From Paenibacillus whitsoniae (GTDB lineage: Bacteria > Bacillota > Bacilli > Paenibacillales > NBRC-103111), in NCBI RefSeq assembly GCF_003955665.1, contig NZ_RXHU01000003.1, positions 1 to 39,323 on the forward strand: DNA of 39,323 nt, given 5' to 3'. The first letter of the stretch is position 1. Each line of letters starts with the position of its first letter. Under the pieces are notes generated by a model, which saw only the letters and a list, made by a program, of their open reading frames with translations, did no database searches and was not told the DNA's origin. A program made the translations under genes and the position numbers. Shown one piece after another: positions 1 through 7,722 of the stretch.

Positions 1-3000
1 CACAACCGTCGGGATGTACCGAAGGAAATGGCCTTTTACAATCGCACCGCTCGCATCCCGCTCATAAGGCAGTACCGGCGTCAAGCTCGCGAAATTCGCA
101 TCGCTCAGCTGCTGGCCGAGCTTGTTCACCGATTTGGTCCCGTTCCACATGTAGTTCGTGGCGGAATTCAGCGAAGCCGGATAATTGTCTTTCGCTGTGT
201 AATTTTTTTGATACGAAAGGAAGCCATCCAACGCAAAATCCAGCGTTATCCCCGTATACGAGGTCAAATTCAAATTGCCTTTGGCATTGTTGAAGCCAAT
301 ATTGGTCGCTTCCACACGCACGCCTGGGTTCGAGTTGCTGGAAAAACCGTAAGCGCCGTTGCCAAACGCGATGCTGTTGCGAATCATATGCGGCACATGG
401 ATGCCTTCGCCGCCGAGTTTGAAGCCGTTCTTGTCCCCGGCGCCTACTGTACCGTCCGTCAACACGCCGTTGTTATACGCGATGCTGTCCTCGATCAACA
501 CGGCGCCGATCGCACCGGTTCCCGCTTTTGTATACAGATCCCAGCCATCGTCGATGTTGTTATGGGAAATATCCCCGCGGAAAATATTACCTGTCCCAGC
601 CGTCAGCTTCGCCGCAAACCCGTCGGCGTTGTTATTCGAAGGATCAACATTATCAAACGACTCGCAATTCAAAATCAAGTTATTCGACGGCCACTCCGCC
701 CGAGGAGCCGATTCGTCCGTCCGGGAAATCTGCAGCCCGGTGTCCCCATTGGCATAAAAGCGACTGCCCTCGACGATGTTGTTGCTGCCGCCGATTGTAA
801 AGCCTTTGGTATTGCTGGCTGAACGCGTTACATCAATTCCTTTCACATGCCAGTAGCTGCCGCTGAGAACGACGCCTTCCGATTTTTTAGCAAAATCGAG
901 AATCGGCTTCGCGCCAGGTGCCGCAACCAAGTACTTATAAGCTCCGGCCGCGCCATCGTTGCCTTTCTTAATGTCCAGCTTGGTGCTGCGCTCGTACCTT
1001 CCATCAAGCAAGAGAATCTTTTGCCCAGCCGCCACATAGTCTATCGCCGTGTCCAGATCCAGCGGATGCTCCGCCGTGCCGTCGCCATCGCTCGTGCCGT
1101 TCCATGCAGCGTAAATATCGCCGCCAACCGCGAACGTTTTCATCGTGACGGTATGATTCTGCACGATTTTATCGTAGGAAGTCAGGTACTGCGCATCGTC
1201 CGGCACAAAAACCGCACTAAAATTTGTATACGTATTCGCCGTCACCGTTGTTGGAACCGTCAGGGTGGTCCCTGCCGTCATCGCCAGTTCAGATCCGAGC
1301 ACGCTGGCGCCCTGCTTAATCGTCACTTTTCCAGCTACGTTTGCGTTCATGGTCAAGTTGTAGATTGGATTCGACGTGCGCGTCAAGCTGGTGAAGCGAA
1401 AAACAGGCGCTGTCGGGTCCGCAGGCGGCATCTCAATCGGCGCGTCCGTTGCAGCTGCGCTGACTTTTAAATCAATATCGCTTACCTCAATCGTTGCCAA
1501 CCGGGCTGTATAAAAGCCCACGTACATCGTGTCCGTTCCCTGCACACTCATAATATCCGGCGCATAAAACTTTACGGGTTCGCTGCCATTCAAACTGCCG
1601 GTGAAGCCGCTGTTCGTTTTGGTCAAGGTCAGCTTGTAATTGGCCGCCGGGTACGTGTTGCTGGTTGTCGGTCGAACCGAGCTCAGCATCTTGCTCTGCA
1701 CGCCCGCGCTCCCCGCGTTCGGCGCGTCTACCCCTGTACGGATAAACAGCTGCGTACCGATCGGCTTCGTCGTGCCGCCGCTGTAGCCGCCAACTGCCGC
1801 GATGTTCGAGGCAAAAATGCTCGAATCCCCCGCCGTGCCGATCGCATCTCGCGCCATAATGCCGAACGACTCCTGGCCGTCGTACTGATCTTTGGCAAAC
1901 GCCGTGACCTTGATGTTAGCGGATAATGTGAAATTATCCTTCGTCGGATCCAGCTCCACATAATAGAAGGAAATGCCGTCGTGGTCGCCGGTAACCTTGC
2001 CGCCGCCTTCTAGCGCGGTCAGTCGCACACTGGTGTCTGAAAGGACTTCAATCTTGTTATTCGCATCGGAAGTCGATTGTCCGAAACGAATCGATTTCCA
2101 TTCCGGCACATATGCCGCTTTTACCGTCACCGGCAGCTGAACCGCTGGAAGAGCCGTGTTGTGCGGGGTAATCACGACGTAATACGTGCCTGGCTGACTT
2201 TTGTTATACGCGGTCGTATCCACATCATATTCACTCGCTGCCAGCTCTGCCTTGGTCTTGTTGTCGTACACGGCTGAGACTTTCATACCCGTGAGATCAA
2301 TCTCCTGATTGACCGCGAAAGTCGTTGTCGGGTACGTTGTCACGGCTACGTGCGTGACCGCAGGTGTTGCAACCGTGATCGTTACCGGAGCAGAGACAAG
2401 TGACGGTTTCTTATAGGATTTGACCGTGAGCGACTTCGCACCCGGCGTGGCCAGACCACCGTCGGTCAACTCCACGTTGTACTCGCTGCGCAGCAGCTTT
2501 ACGCTTGCGCCGTTGCTGTATCTGGCCGTCACGACCAGCCCGGCTTGATCAAACGTATCCCCGACAAAGTAACTCGTTTTGTTCGGCGCATGCGTGATCT
2601 CCAGGGTCGTCAGTTCTGCATTGTTCACGTTAACATCAAAAGACGTATACGTGTCCGTTGTCACCGTCGAGCGGACTGTGACCGTTGTGACGCCAGGCGT
2701 CGTGAGCGTATATGTTGCAGTCGTTACCGAGTAGGAAGCATCCGTTGGCGGCAAAGACAGCGTGTACTCGTTGCTTCCCAGCGTCGCCCAATCGCCGCCG
2801 CCATTATACTGCGCTTGCACGATCATTCCCTGCGTATCCAAGTGATCGCCAGGGTAGTAGTCGGTTTTGGCTGGCATGTATTGAACGTCCAGTGCCGTAA
2901 CGACACGCGGTGCGACGTGAATCGTACCCGGCACGGCGGCTGACTGGCCGTTGTAATAGATGGTCAGGGAGTGATCTCCCGCCGTTTTGCTGGAGAAGCC

Positions 3001-3861
3001 GTCGACTATATAATCGCCTGCTGCTAATAGCTCTTCGTGAAGGTCCTGGAAAGCAGCCGTCACTTTGAGGCCGCTGAGATCCAGGCTGTCGCCGACGAAG
3101 TAACTCTTTTTAAATGCCGAAGCATCTACCGCGATTGAGCTAGGCGCACGGTTGTCCTTATGAAAGCTTACATCCGTAAACGTAACCGTCGTATTCCGCG
3201 CAACAAACAACCCGACATAGTTGAAGCTGCTTGTAATCTGCTGCGGAAGCACTTGCGTCTCCCCATTCACGGTCAGCTTGTAGACGGAACCGGATTTTTG
3301 GATAGAGATGTCGTAGCTCTGTCCGCCGCTCGGCGCAGTCACATCGCTGAACATATTCTTGGCGACAGCGTCTGTGATGCTGTTTTTATAAAAGACTTGC
3401 AGCCGATTATCGATCGCCCCTGCCGCAAGATATTCGCCGGAATAACCACTCTGGCTTAGGTTATCTAAAATATCGTTACGCAGCATGATCCCGAACGATT
3501 GCTGCGCATCCGTCGCTGACGTCCAGACATCGACGGTTGCTTTGGCCTTGAGTTCAAAATTGTCCTGCGGAGAGACTTCCTGATAGTAATAAGCGAGCCC
3601 TTCGCTGCTTGGAGAGCTCGTCTTAATCTTACCCTTGCCGCCCTTCGCCATCAATGTCACCGAACCGCCGCTTTTCTCCGTTACGCCAAAATTTGTGGAA
3701 TTCGGCGTACCGCCTAAATCCCCGAACACGCTTCCCTTCCAAACGCTGCCGGACGGAATTGAAATCATAGGCAGCGGGTCTGCTGCCAAGGCCGCTGTCG
3801 GCAGCATCGCAAAAAGCAAACAAAGACTTAACAACATTGCGGTTATACGTTTTTGTCTCAA
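1..3861 (-). CDS. Secreted multidomain pectate lyase, polysaccharide lyase family 9 (3' end outside window)
   Basis: The open frame runs from a TTG at 3861 to the window edge, 1287 codons with no stop; the C-terminus is missing. An AAAGGAG at 3870-3876, 8 nt before TTG, sets the start; the nearby ATG at 3868 is out of frame. Layout: signal peptide (about 1-26, ending ALAADP); LamG-like beta-sandwich (about 30-215); about four bacterial Ig-like repeats (about 238-581); second LamG-like module (about 588-804); linker; right-handed beta-helix from about 913. The helix carries NNADGF (D1080), DDGWD (D1104, D1105, D1108) and NGFKLGG (K1148). These match in kind and spacing the calcium-binding aspartates and catalytic lysine known for PL9 (Pel9A), so calcium-dependent beta-elimination of polygalacturonate outside the cell is likely. 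A cre-like site precedes the gene. PL9 is well supported; the exact substrate is not. Confidence 0.88.
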   Translation of the reverse strand, partial: MRQKRITAMLLSLCLLFAMLPTAALAADPLPMISIPSGSVWKGSVFGDLGGTPNSTNFGVTEKSGGSVTLMAKGGKGKIKTSSPSSEGLAYYYQEVSPQDNFELKAKATVDVWTSATDAQQSFGIMLRNDILDNLSQSGYSGEYLAAGAIDNRLQVFYKNSITDAVAKNMFSDVTAPSGGQSYDISIQKSGSVYKLTVNGETQVLPQQITSSFNYVGLFVARNTTVTFTDVSFHKDNRAPSSIAVDASAFKKSYFVGDSLDLSGLKVTAAFQDLHEELLAAGDYIVDGFSSKTAGDHSLTIYYNGQSAAVPGTIHVAPRVVTALDVQYMPAKTDYYPGDHLDTQGMIVQAQYNGGGDWATLGSNEYTLSLPPTDASYSVTTATYTLTTPGVTTVTVRSTVTTDTYTSFDVNVNNAELTTLEITHAPNKTSYFVGDTFDQAGLVVTARYSNGASVKLLRSEYNVELTDGGLATPGAKSLTVKSYKKPSLVSAPVTITVATPAVTHVAVTTYPTTTFAVNQEIDLTGMKVSAVYDNKTKAELAASEYDVDTTAYNKSQPGTYYVVITPHNTALPAVQLPVTVKAAYVPEWKSIRFGQSTSDANNKIEVLSDTSVRLTALEGGGKVTGDHDGISFYYVELDPTKDNFTLSANIKVTAFAKDQYDGQESFGIMARDAIGTAGDSSIFASNIAAVGGYSGGTTKPIGTQLFIRTGVDAPNAGSAGVQSKMLSSVRPTTSNTYPAANYKLTLTKTNSGFTGSLNGSEPVKFYAPDIMSVQGTDTMYVGFYTARLATIEVSDIDLKVSAAATDAPIEMPPADPTAPVFRFTSLTRTSNPIYNLTMNANVAGKVTIKQGASVLGSELAMTAGTTLTVPTTVTANTYTNFSAVFVPDDAQYLTSYDKIVQNHTVTMKTFAVGGDIYAAWNGTSDGDGTAEHPLDLDTAIDYVAAGQKILLLDGRYERSTKLDIKKGNDGAAGAYKYLVAAPGAKPILDFAKKSEGVVLSGSYWHVKGIDVTRSASNTKGFTIGGSNNIVEGSRFYANGDTGLQISRTDESAPRAEWPSNNLILNCESFDNVDPSNNNADGFAAKLTAGTGNIFRGDISHNNIDDGWDLYTKAGTGAIGAVLIEDSIAYNNGVLTDGTVGAGDKNGFKLGGEGIHVPHMIRNSIAFGNGAYGFSSNSNPGVRVEATNIGFNNAKGNLNLTSYTGITLDFALDGFLSYQKNYTAKDNYPASLNSATNYMWNGTKSVNKLGQQLSDANFASLTPVLPYERDASGAIVKGHFLRYIPTVV

Positions 3862-3884
3862 GTGACATTCTCCTTTGTCATCTT

Positions 3885-3898
3885 TGGAATCGCTTACA
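3885..3898 (-). promoter_or_regulatory. Candidate cre (CcpA) site upstream of the PL9 gene
   Basis: Read on the minus strand the site is TGTAAGCGATTCCA. It matches the cre consensus TGWAANCGNTNWCA at every fixed position but one (the W at position 12 is C). It lies 24-37 nt upstream of the TTG start, where CcpA-HPr could block transcription when preferred sugars are present. Inferred from sequence alone. Confidence 0.5.
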
Positions 3899-4002
3899 TT
3901 TGGTTGCGGGCATATGTAACTTCGCTGCCCGTGCCCGCGAAAAGGGAAAGACGCCGTTCGGCGCCCTTTCTTGATGTCATCTCGTGTTGTCTATGCCGTC
4001 TG

Positions 4003-4047
4003 TCGCCTATGTCGGCTATGTCGGCTGTGTCGGCTGTGTCGGCTGCC
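4003..4047. repeat. Short tandem repeat, 9 bp x 5
   Basis: Five consecutive 9-base units, TCGCCTATG, TCGGCTATG, TCGGCTGTG, TCGGCTGTG and TCGGCTGCC, differ by one to three bases. The array is outside any supported gene. Confidence 0.8.
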
Positions 4048-4156
4048 ATCCACGCCGGGAAGCAGCGTCTCTTGCATGTCCGCAACATTGCCTTTGACGG
4101 TGGCACTCCACGCCCAGCCTATTCTAGCAAACCTCTCCCTCTCGCTCTTCGCGAGC

Positions 4157-4354
4157 AATTAAGAGGGGCTAACCACTCTTATTCCCGCGATTCGGCGGGA
4201 AAGCTCGCAAATAAAGGGGGTAAACCACCTTTATTTGTCGGGGCAGCCCGCATTTCGCCGGGTTTCGAGCCCAATAAGAGGGGGTTGCCCCCCCTTATTG
4301 GGCCGGCTCCCGGCGGAAACTCGCAAATAGAGGGGTTTACCCCTTCTATTTGCG
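4157..4354. repeat. Cluster of four related hairpin repeats
   Basis: Four near-perfect palindromes occur in a row at 4157-4183, 4208-4237, 4269-4303 and 4322-4354. Each has an A/T-rich outer stem (AATTAAGA, CAAATAAAGG, CCCAATAAG, CGCAAATAGA) and a G-rich/C-rich inner stem around a loop of a few bases. Most are separated by a related linker of the form CGGCGGGAAAGCTCGC. Spacing of about 50-60 bases and shared architecture suggest duplication of one unit. No T-run follows, so they are not ordinary terminators. Confidence 0.8.
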
Positions 4355-4547
4355 CAAGCACCGCTGGCTGCCGCCGGTCTCGGCGGCGATAGAGCGCCCG
4401 GCGGCGGTTTTCCTGCGCCGCCGACGGCAAGCGTGGGCGCGTGCTCCGCGCCGCCCCAAGTTCTTGCGCTACTGCTGCTGCGCCCAGCGTGGAAGGCTTT
4501 ATTCGCTGCCGTCTGCCGCCGGCAGCGAACCATCCCCGCGCCGGCCG

Positions 4548-5726
4548 CTACGCCCAGCGCGCCAAATCCGCGCCGGGCAGCAGCTCCGGCGCGGCAACCC
4601 CCGCGAGCCGGTAGATCACGGCTCGGATCAAGAGCGCCTGCGTCCCGGCGTTCATATCGCCTTCGACGAGACCGCCGCCGATTGGCACCGCCTGCGGCAT
4701 GTCCGGGTAAACCTCGCCCGGCTTCACCTGGGCGACGTTCGGCGCGGTCGGCGAATGCGCCAGCTCGCGCGAGAAGCCGCCATCCGCCCGGAGCAGGCGC
4801 TTCATATTCGCCAACGTAATGGAGATAATTTCCTCCAGCTCCGCGGGCGGGATGTCCACCTGCATGTACGACAGCAGGTGAATCGGGTTGCGGATATAGC
4901 ACATATCCGCCGCCTCTTCCTCCCGAAGCGCATGCAAGATGCTGCGGTAAATCCGATCCTCCCGCGGCAGCGGCACGCCAAAGCGGTCATAGAAGATATG
5001 CAGCTTGAACGTGCCTGAGATGCGCACATAATACGAGCCCTCGCCCCAGAGGCCGGTCTCAGGATCCTGCGTCTCCGCGAAGAAGTCAAACGCCGTCTTC
5101 GCGAACGCCGCCTTCTTCCCTTCATCTTCCACCTGGCCGATGAACACGCTCGACGTGGACAGCCGGTCACAGCCGCGCCAGCTGTTCACGAGCGGCACAC
5201 TGCGCAGCCACGCCGCGTACGCTTCCGGCGAGGCCATGTACGCCGGCGCCTGCTTCGCCGCCACCGGCAGCGCATATCGCGGCTGCCCGCCAAGCTTGCG
5301 CAGCGCGTTCATGCTATAGCTGATGGCCCTGCCGACCATCACCTCGTCCTCGCGCATCGCGGGATGCGCGTCATAAAAGTACCCCGAGGCCGCATCCTGC
5401 TTGCTCTCGAAAAACCGAACCAACCCGCGCTTCATCTCCTCCGGCATCCCGCCGAGCCACCCGAAGCGCTCCAGAATGTTCAGCGCCTGCGCGGTGGACT
5501 CGATGTCCGGTCCCCCGGACATCGCCCGCGAGCTCGGCGCGTAGTAGAACCCGCCGCTGGCCGCGTCATACTGACCGCGCAGCCAGCCGTCAAACCCGGC
5601 GAACAGCTCGTCAAGCTCGCTGAGCAGTCCATGCGCCCGACTCCCGGCAAAGCCTGTCATCCGATCGCCGAAACCCTCCACACGTCCACCGCCACCCGCA
5701 GCGTGAACTTTCGCTTTTTGCTCCAT
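4548..5726 (-). CDS. Predicted alpha/alpha-toroid protein of unknown function, last gene of the import operon
   Basis: A 392-residue protein if it starts at the ATG at 5726, which has GAGAGGA 10 nt upstream. A TTG at 5765 would add 13 residues but lacks a good ribosome binding site. There is no signal peptide, so it should be cytoplasmic. Helical repeats with turn motifs such as GGFYYAP, DIESTAQALNIL, GLWGEGSYYV and DGGFSREL suggest an alpha/alpha toroid, as in terpenoid cyclases and several glycoside-active enzymes. No family-defining catalytic motif was recognised. It lies 62 nt downstream of the second permease gene, so it is probably co-transcribed with the importer. It may act on the imported oligosaccharide, for example as a hydrolase. 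That role is inference; the fold call is moderate. Confidence 0.6.
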   Translation of the reverse strand: MEQKAKVHAAGGGGRVEGFGDRMTGFAGSRAHGLLSELDELFAGFDGWLRGQYDAASGGFYYAPSSRAMSGGPDIESTAQALNILERFGWLGGMPEEMKRGLVRFFESKQDAASGYFYDAHPAMREDEVMVGRAISYSMNALRKLGGQPRYALPVAAKQAPAYMASPEAYAAWLRSVPLVNSWRGCDRLSTSSVFIGQVEDEGKKAAFAKTAFDFFAETQDPETGLWGEGSYYVRISGTFKLHIFYDRFGVPLPREDRIYRSILHALREEEAADMCYIRNPIHLLSYMQVDIPPAELEEIISITLANMKRLLRADGGFSRELAHSPTAPNVAQVKPGEVYPDMPQAVPIGGGLVEGDMNAGTQALLIRAVIYRLAGVAAPELLPGADLARWA

Positions 5727-5788
5727 AACCGTTTCATCCTCTCGATCATGCTGTCCAACTCGCAACCTGTCTCATCATTCTCGTGCTG

Positions 5789-6664
5789 TTACCCCTTAAT
5801 CGACCCAATCATCGCGCCCTTCGCAAAATGCTTCTGCAAGAACGGATACACACACAGAATCGGTAATGTCGCCACGACAATAACCGCCATCTTGATCGAC
5901 TGTGCCGGAGGCGGCGCTACGCTGTCCAGGTCGGAGCTTACATCCATGCCGCTCGCCAGGACGACGATTTGACGCAGCAGGACTTGAATCGGCCATTTGG
6001 CACTTTCGTTCAGATACAAAATCGCATTCAAATACGTGTTCCAATACGTCACCGCATAGAACAAGGAAATCGTCGCAATGGCCGGCATCGAAAGCGGCAG
6101 CACAATGCGGAACAGGATGCCGAAGTCGCTGCAGCCGTCGATTTTGGCCGACTCTTCCAGGCCCTCGGGGATGTTCTGGAAGAAGTTTTTGAGAATGATC
6201 AGGTTAAACGCCGAGATCGACGAAGGGATGATCAGCGCCCAGTACGAATCGATCATGCCAAGCTCTTTCACCACCAGAAACGTCGGGATAAGCCCGCCGT
6301 GGAACAACATGGTGAACACGACCATGAACATAATGACTTTGCGCCCGTCCACATCGCGGCGGGACAGCCCGTACGCCATCAGCGCCGTGACGAGCATGGA
6401 GAAAATCGTGCCGACGAGCGTCGTCCAGATGGACACGCCCATCGCTTTAAAAATCGTATTCGTCGAAAAAATAAACCGATATGCCTCAATGCTCCAATCC
6501 GTCGGGATCAGGACGAACTTTTTCGCAGCCATCTCCGCACTGGTCGTGAACGAGCCCGCCACCACGTGCACAAAAGGAATAACTGTAATCAGTCCGATAA
6601 TTGTGAGCAACAAATAGTTAATGATGCTAAACGTCCGGCCTAGAAATGATCTATCTTCTACCAC
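5789..6664 (-). CDS. Carbohydrate ABC importer permease, YtcP/LplC type (MalG-like)
   Basis: This 291-residue inner-membrane permease has about six hydrophobic segments, the first near residues 14-36. The cytoplasmic EAA loop, which docks the ATPase, reads EESAKIDG then RIVLPLSMP around residues 180-205. It starts at GTG 6664; an AGGAGG overlapping the stop of the upstream permease lies 8 nt before it. It pairs with that permease to form the channel of a CUT1-type oligosaccharide importer. No ATPase gene is present in the operon. Homologous Bacillus systems are energised by the shared ATPase MsmX, so the same is expected here. The closest characterised relatives import pectin-derived galacturonides; that substrate is inferred partly from the PL9 neighbour. 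Confidence 0.93.
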   Translation of the reverse strand: MVEDRSFLGRTFSIINYLLLTIIGLITVIPFVHVVAGSFTTSAEMAAKKFVLIPTDWSIEAYRFIFSTNTIFKAMGVSIWTTLVGTIFSMLVTALMAYGLSRRDVDGRKVIMFMVVFTMLFHGGLIPTFLVVKELGMIDSYWALIIPSSISAFNLIILKNFFQNIPEGLEESAKIDGCSDFGILFRIVLPLSMPAIATISLFYAVTYWNTYLNAILYLNESAKWPIQVLLRQIVVLASGMDVSSDLDSVAPPPAQSIKMAVIVVATLPILCVYPFLQKHFAKGAMIGSIKG

Positions 6665-6676
6665 ACTGCATACCTC

Positions 6677-7630
6677 CTAGTACACGCCTTCTTCGCCCAT
6701 CTTCTTCGCAATGCGGTTCACAATCATGACCAGGACGAGGCCGATCGCGGATTTGAATAAGCCGATGGCGGAGCTGTAGCTGAATTGCCCTTGTTTCAGA
6801 CCTGCTGTATATACATAAGTATCAATGATCTCAGCAACTTCCCGGTTCATGGAGTTGAGCAGCAAATACACATGTTCGAAACCGAGTTCGAGAACCGCAC
6901 CAATTTTCAAAATTAGCAAAACGACAATGACACTGCGAATTGCCGGCAAAGTGATGTGCCATACTTGACGCATGCGTCCTGCACCGTCCATCCGTGCCGC
7001 TTCATAGAGCTGCGGGTCGATCGAAGCGATGGCCGCCAAGTAAATAATCGTGCCCCAGCCTGCTTCCCGCCAAATGACCTGCAAAATATAAACCGGTCTG
7101 AACCATTCCGGCGCCAGTAAGAAATTCACTTTTTCAAAACCGAAGTTTACCAAAATATCGTTAATAATCCCGCCATCCATCGTCAGCATAACGAACGTAA
7201 TGGAGACAATAATGACCCAAGACATAAAATGCGGCAAATACACAATCGTTTGGAAAACCTTTTTGAACCCATTGCTTCTCACTTCATTCAGCATCAACGC
7301 CAGAATAATCGGAATTGGAAAATAAAAGAGCAAGTTCATACCAAACAAAATTAAGGTATTGCTTAGAATGTTCAGGAAATCCGGCTCGGTAAACAGCCGG
7401 CGAAAATGCTCCAGGCCTACCCATTCGCTGCCGGTAATCCCTTGGAAAGGTTTATAGTTCTGAAAAGAGATGATCAAGCCGTACATCGGGATGTATTTGA
7501 ACACGATAAAATACAGGATCCCGGGCAGCAGCATGACATAGATCCACTTGTTTTTCCAAAGCCGTCTTCCCAGCTCGCTGCTTCGCTTCTGAGTGCCAAC
7601 ACTTTGCCTAGCGACATTCACTTCCTGCAT
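6677..7630 (-). CDS. Carbohydrate ABC importer permease, LplB/YteP type (MalF-like)
   Basis: A permease of 317 residues from ATG 7630, chosen because AAGGAAG lies 6 nt upstream; a longer frame to 7702 has no such site and would run into the spacer hairpin. It has a basic N-terminus, a first membrane segment around WIYVMLLPGILYFIVF, about six membrane segments in all, and the EAA loop EAARMDGAGRM followed by HITLPAI near residues 205-230. It forms a heterodimeric channel with the YtcP-type permease 12 nt downstream. It follows the solute-binding protein gene after a 92-nt spacer with a hairpin, the usual order in this transporter family. Confidence 0.93.
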   Translation of the reverse strand: MQEVNVARQSVGTQKRSSELGRRLWKNKWIYVMLLPGILYFIVFKYIPMYGLIISFQNYKPFQGITGSEWVGLEHFRRLFTEPDFLNILSNTLILFGMNLLFYFPIPIILALMLNEVRSNGFKKVFQTIVYLPHFMSWVIIVSITFVMLTMDGGIINDILVNFGFEKVNFLLAPEWFRPVYILQVIWREAGWGTIIYLAAIASIDPQLYEAARMDGAGRMRQVWHITLPAIRSVIVVLLILKIGAVLELGFEHVYLLLNSMNREVAEIIDTYVYTAGLKQGQFSYSSAIGLFKSAIGLVLVMIVNRIAKKMGEEGVY

Positions 7631-7664
7631 ACGAATCTTCCTTTCTTTCTGTAAAAGCGAGGGG

Positions 7665-7691
7665 GAGGGCCGCTGCATAAGCAGCAGCCTC
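7665..7691 (-). promoter_or_regulatory. Intercistronic hairpin between binding-protein and permease genes
   Basis: The inverted repeat pairs GAGG-CTGCTGC with GCAGC-GGCCCTC around a TTAT loop. It has no long T-run. Such hairpins often stabilise the upstream binding-protein message or partly terminate transcription, giving more binding protein than permease. The role here is inferred from position. Confidence 0.5.
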
Positions 7692-7722
7692 TCTGCCTTC
7701 AACCGTCAACTTCCCGTCGGTG

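Larger units (their letters stand above)
3862..4547. other. Intergenic region, repeat-rich, no gene seen
   Basis: This is 686 bases between the PL9 gene and the alpha/alpha-toroid gene, both on the minus strand. It holds the PL9 leader with a cre-like site, a 9-bp tandem repeat, four related hairpins and, from about 4355, a very GC-rich stretch of short inverted repeats (for example GCCGCCGGTCTCGGCGGC). Open frames here have no credible ribosome binding site and translate to Arg/Pro/Ala-rich sequence, so none is called. No clear -35/-10 pair for the PL9 gene was identified. Confidence 0.6.

Noticed and set aside
28..822. 264-codon open frame on the plus strand
   Set aside because: It lies antisense to the PL9 beta-helix region, has Arg/Ile/Val-skewed composition and no ribosome binding site; the minus-strand frame carries the catalytic motifs.
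4157..4354. Possible series of rho-independent terminators
   Set aside because: The hairpins lack following T-runs on either strand and are clustered with a common linker, which fits a repeat family better.
3853..4392. 179-codon plus-strand frame across the repeat region
   Set aside because: It translates tandem repeats and hairpins into low-complexity sequence and has no ribosome binding site.
4350..5018. 222-codon plus-strand frame
   Set aside because: It is the shadow of the GC-rich alpha/alpha-toroid gene on the other strand; Arg/Pro-rich product and no start signal.
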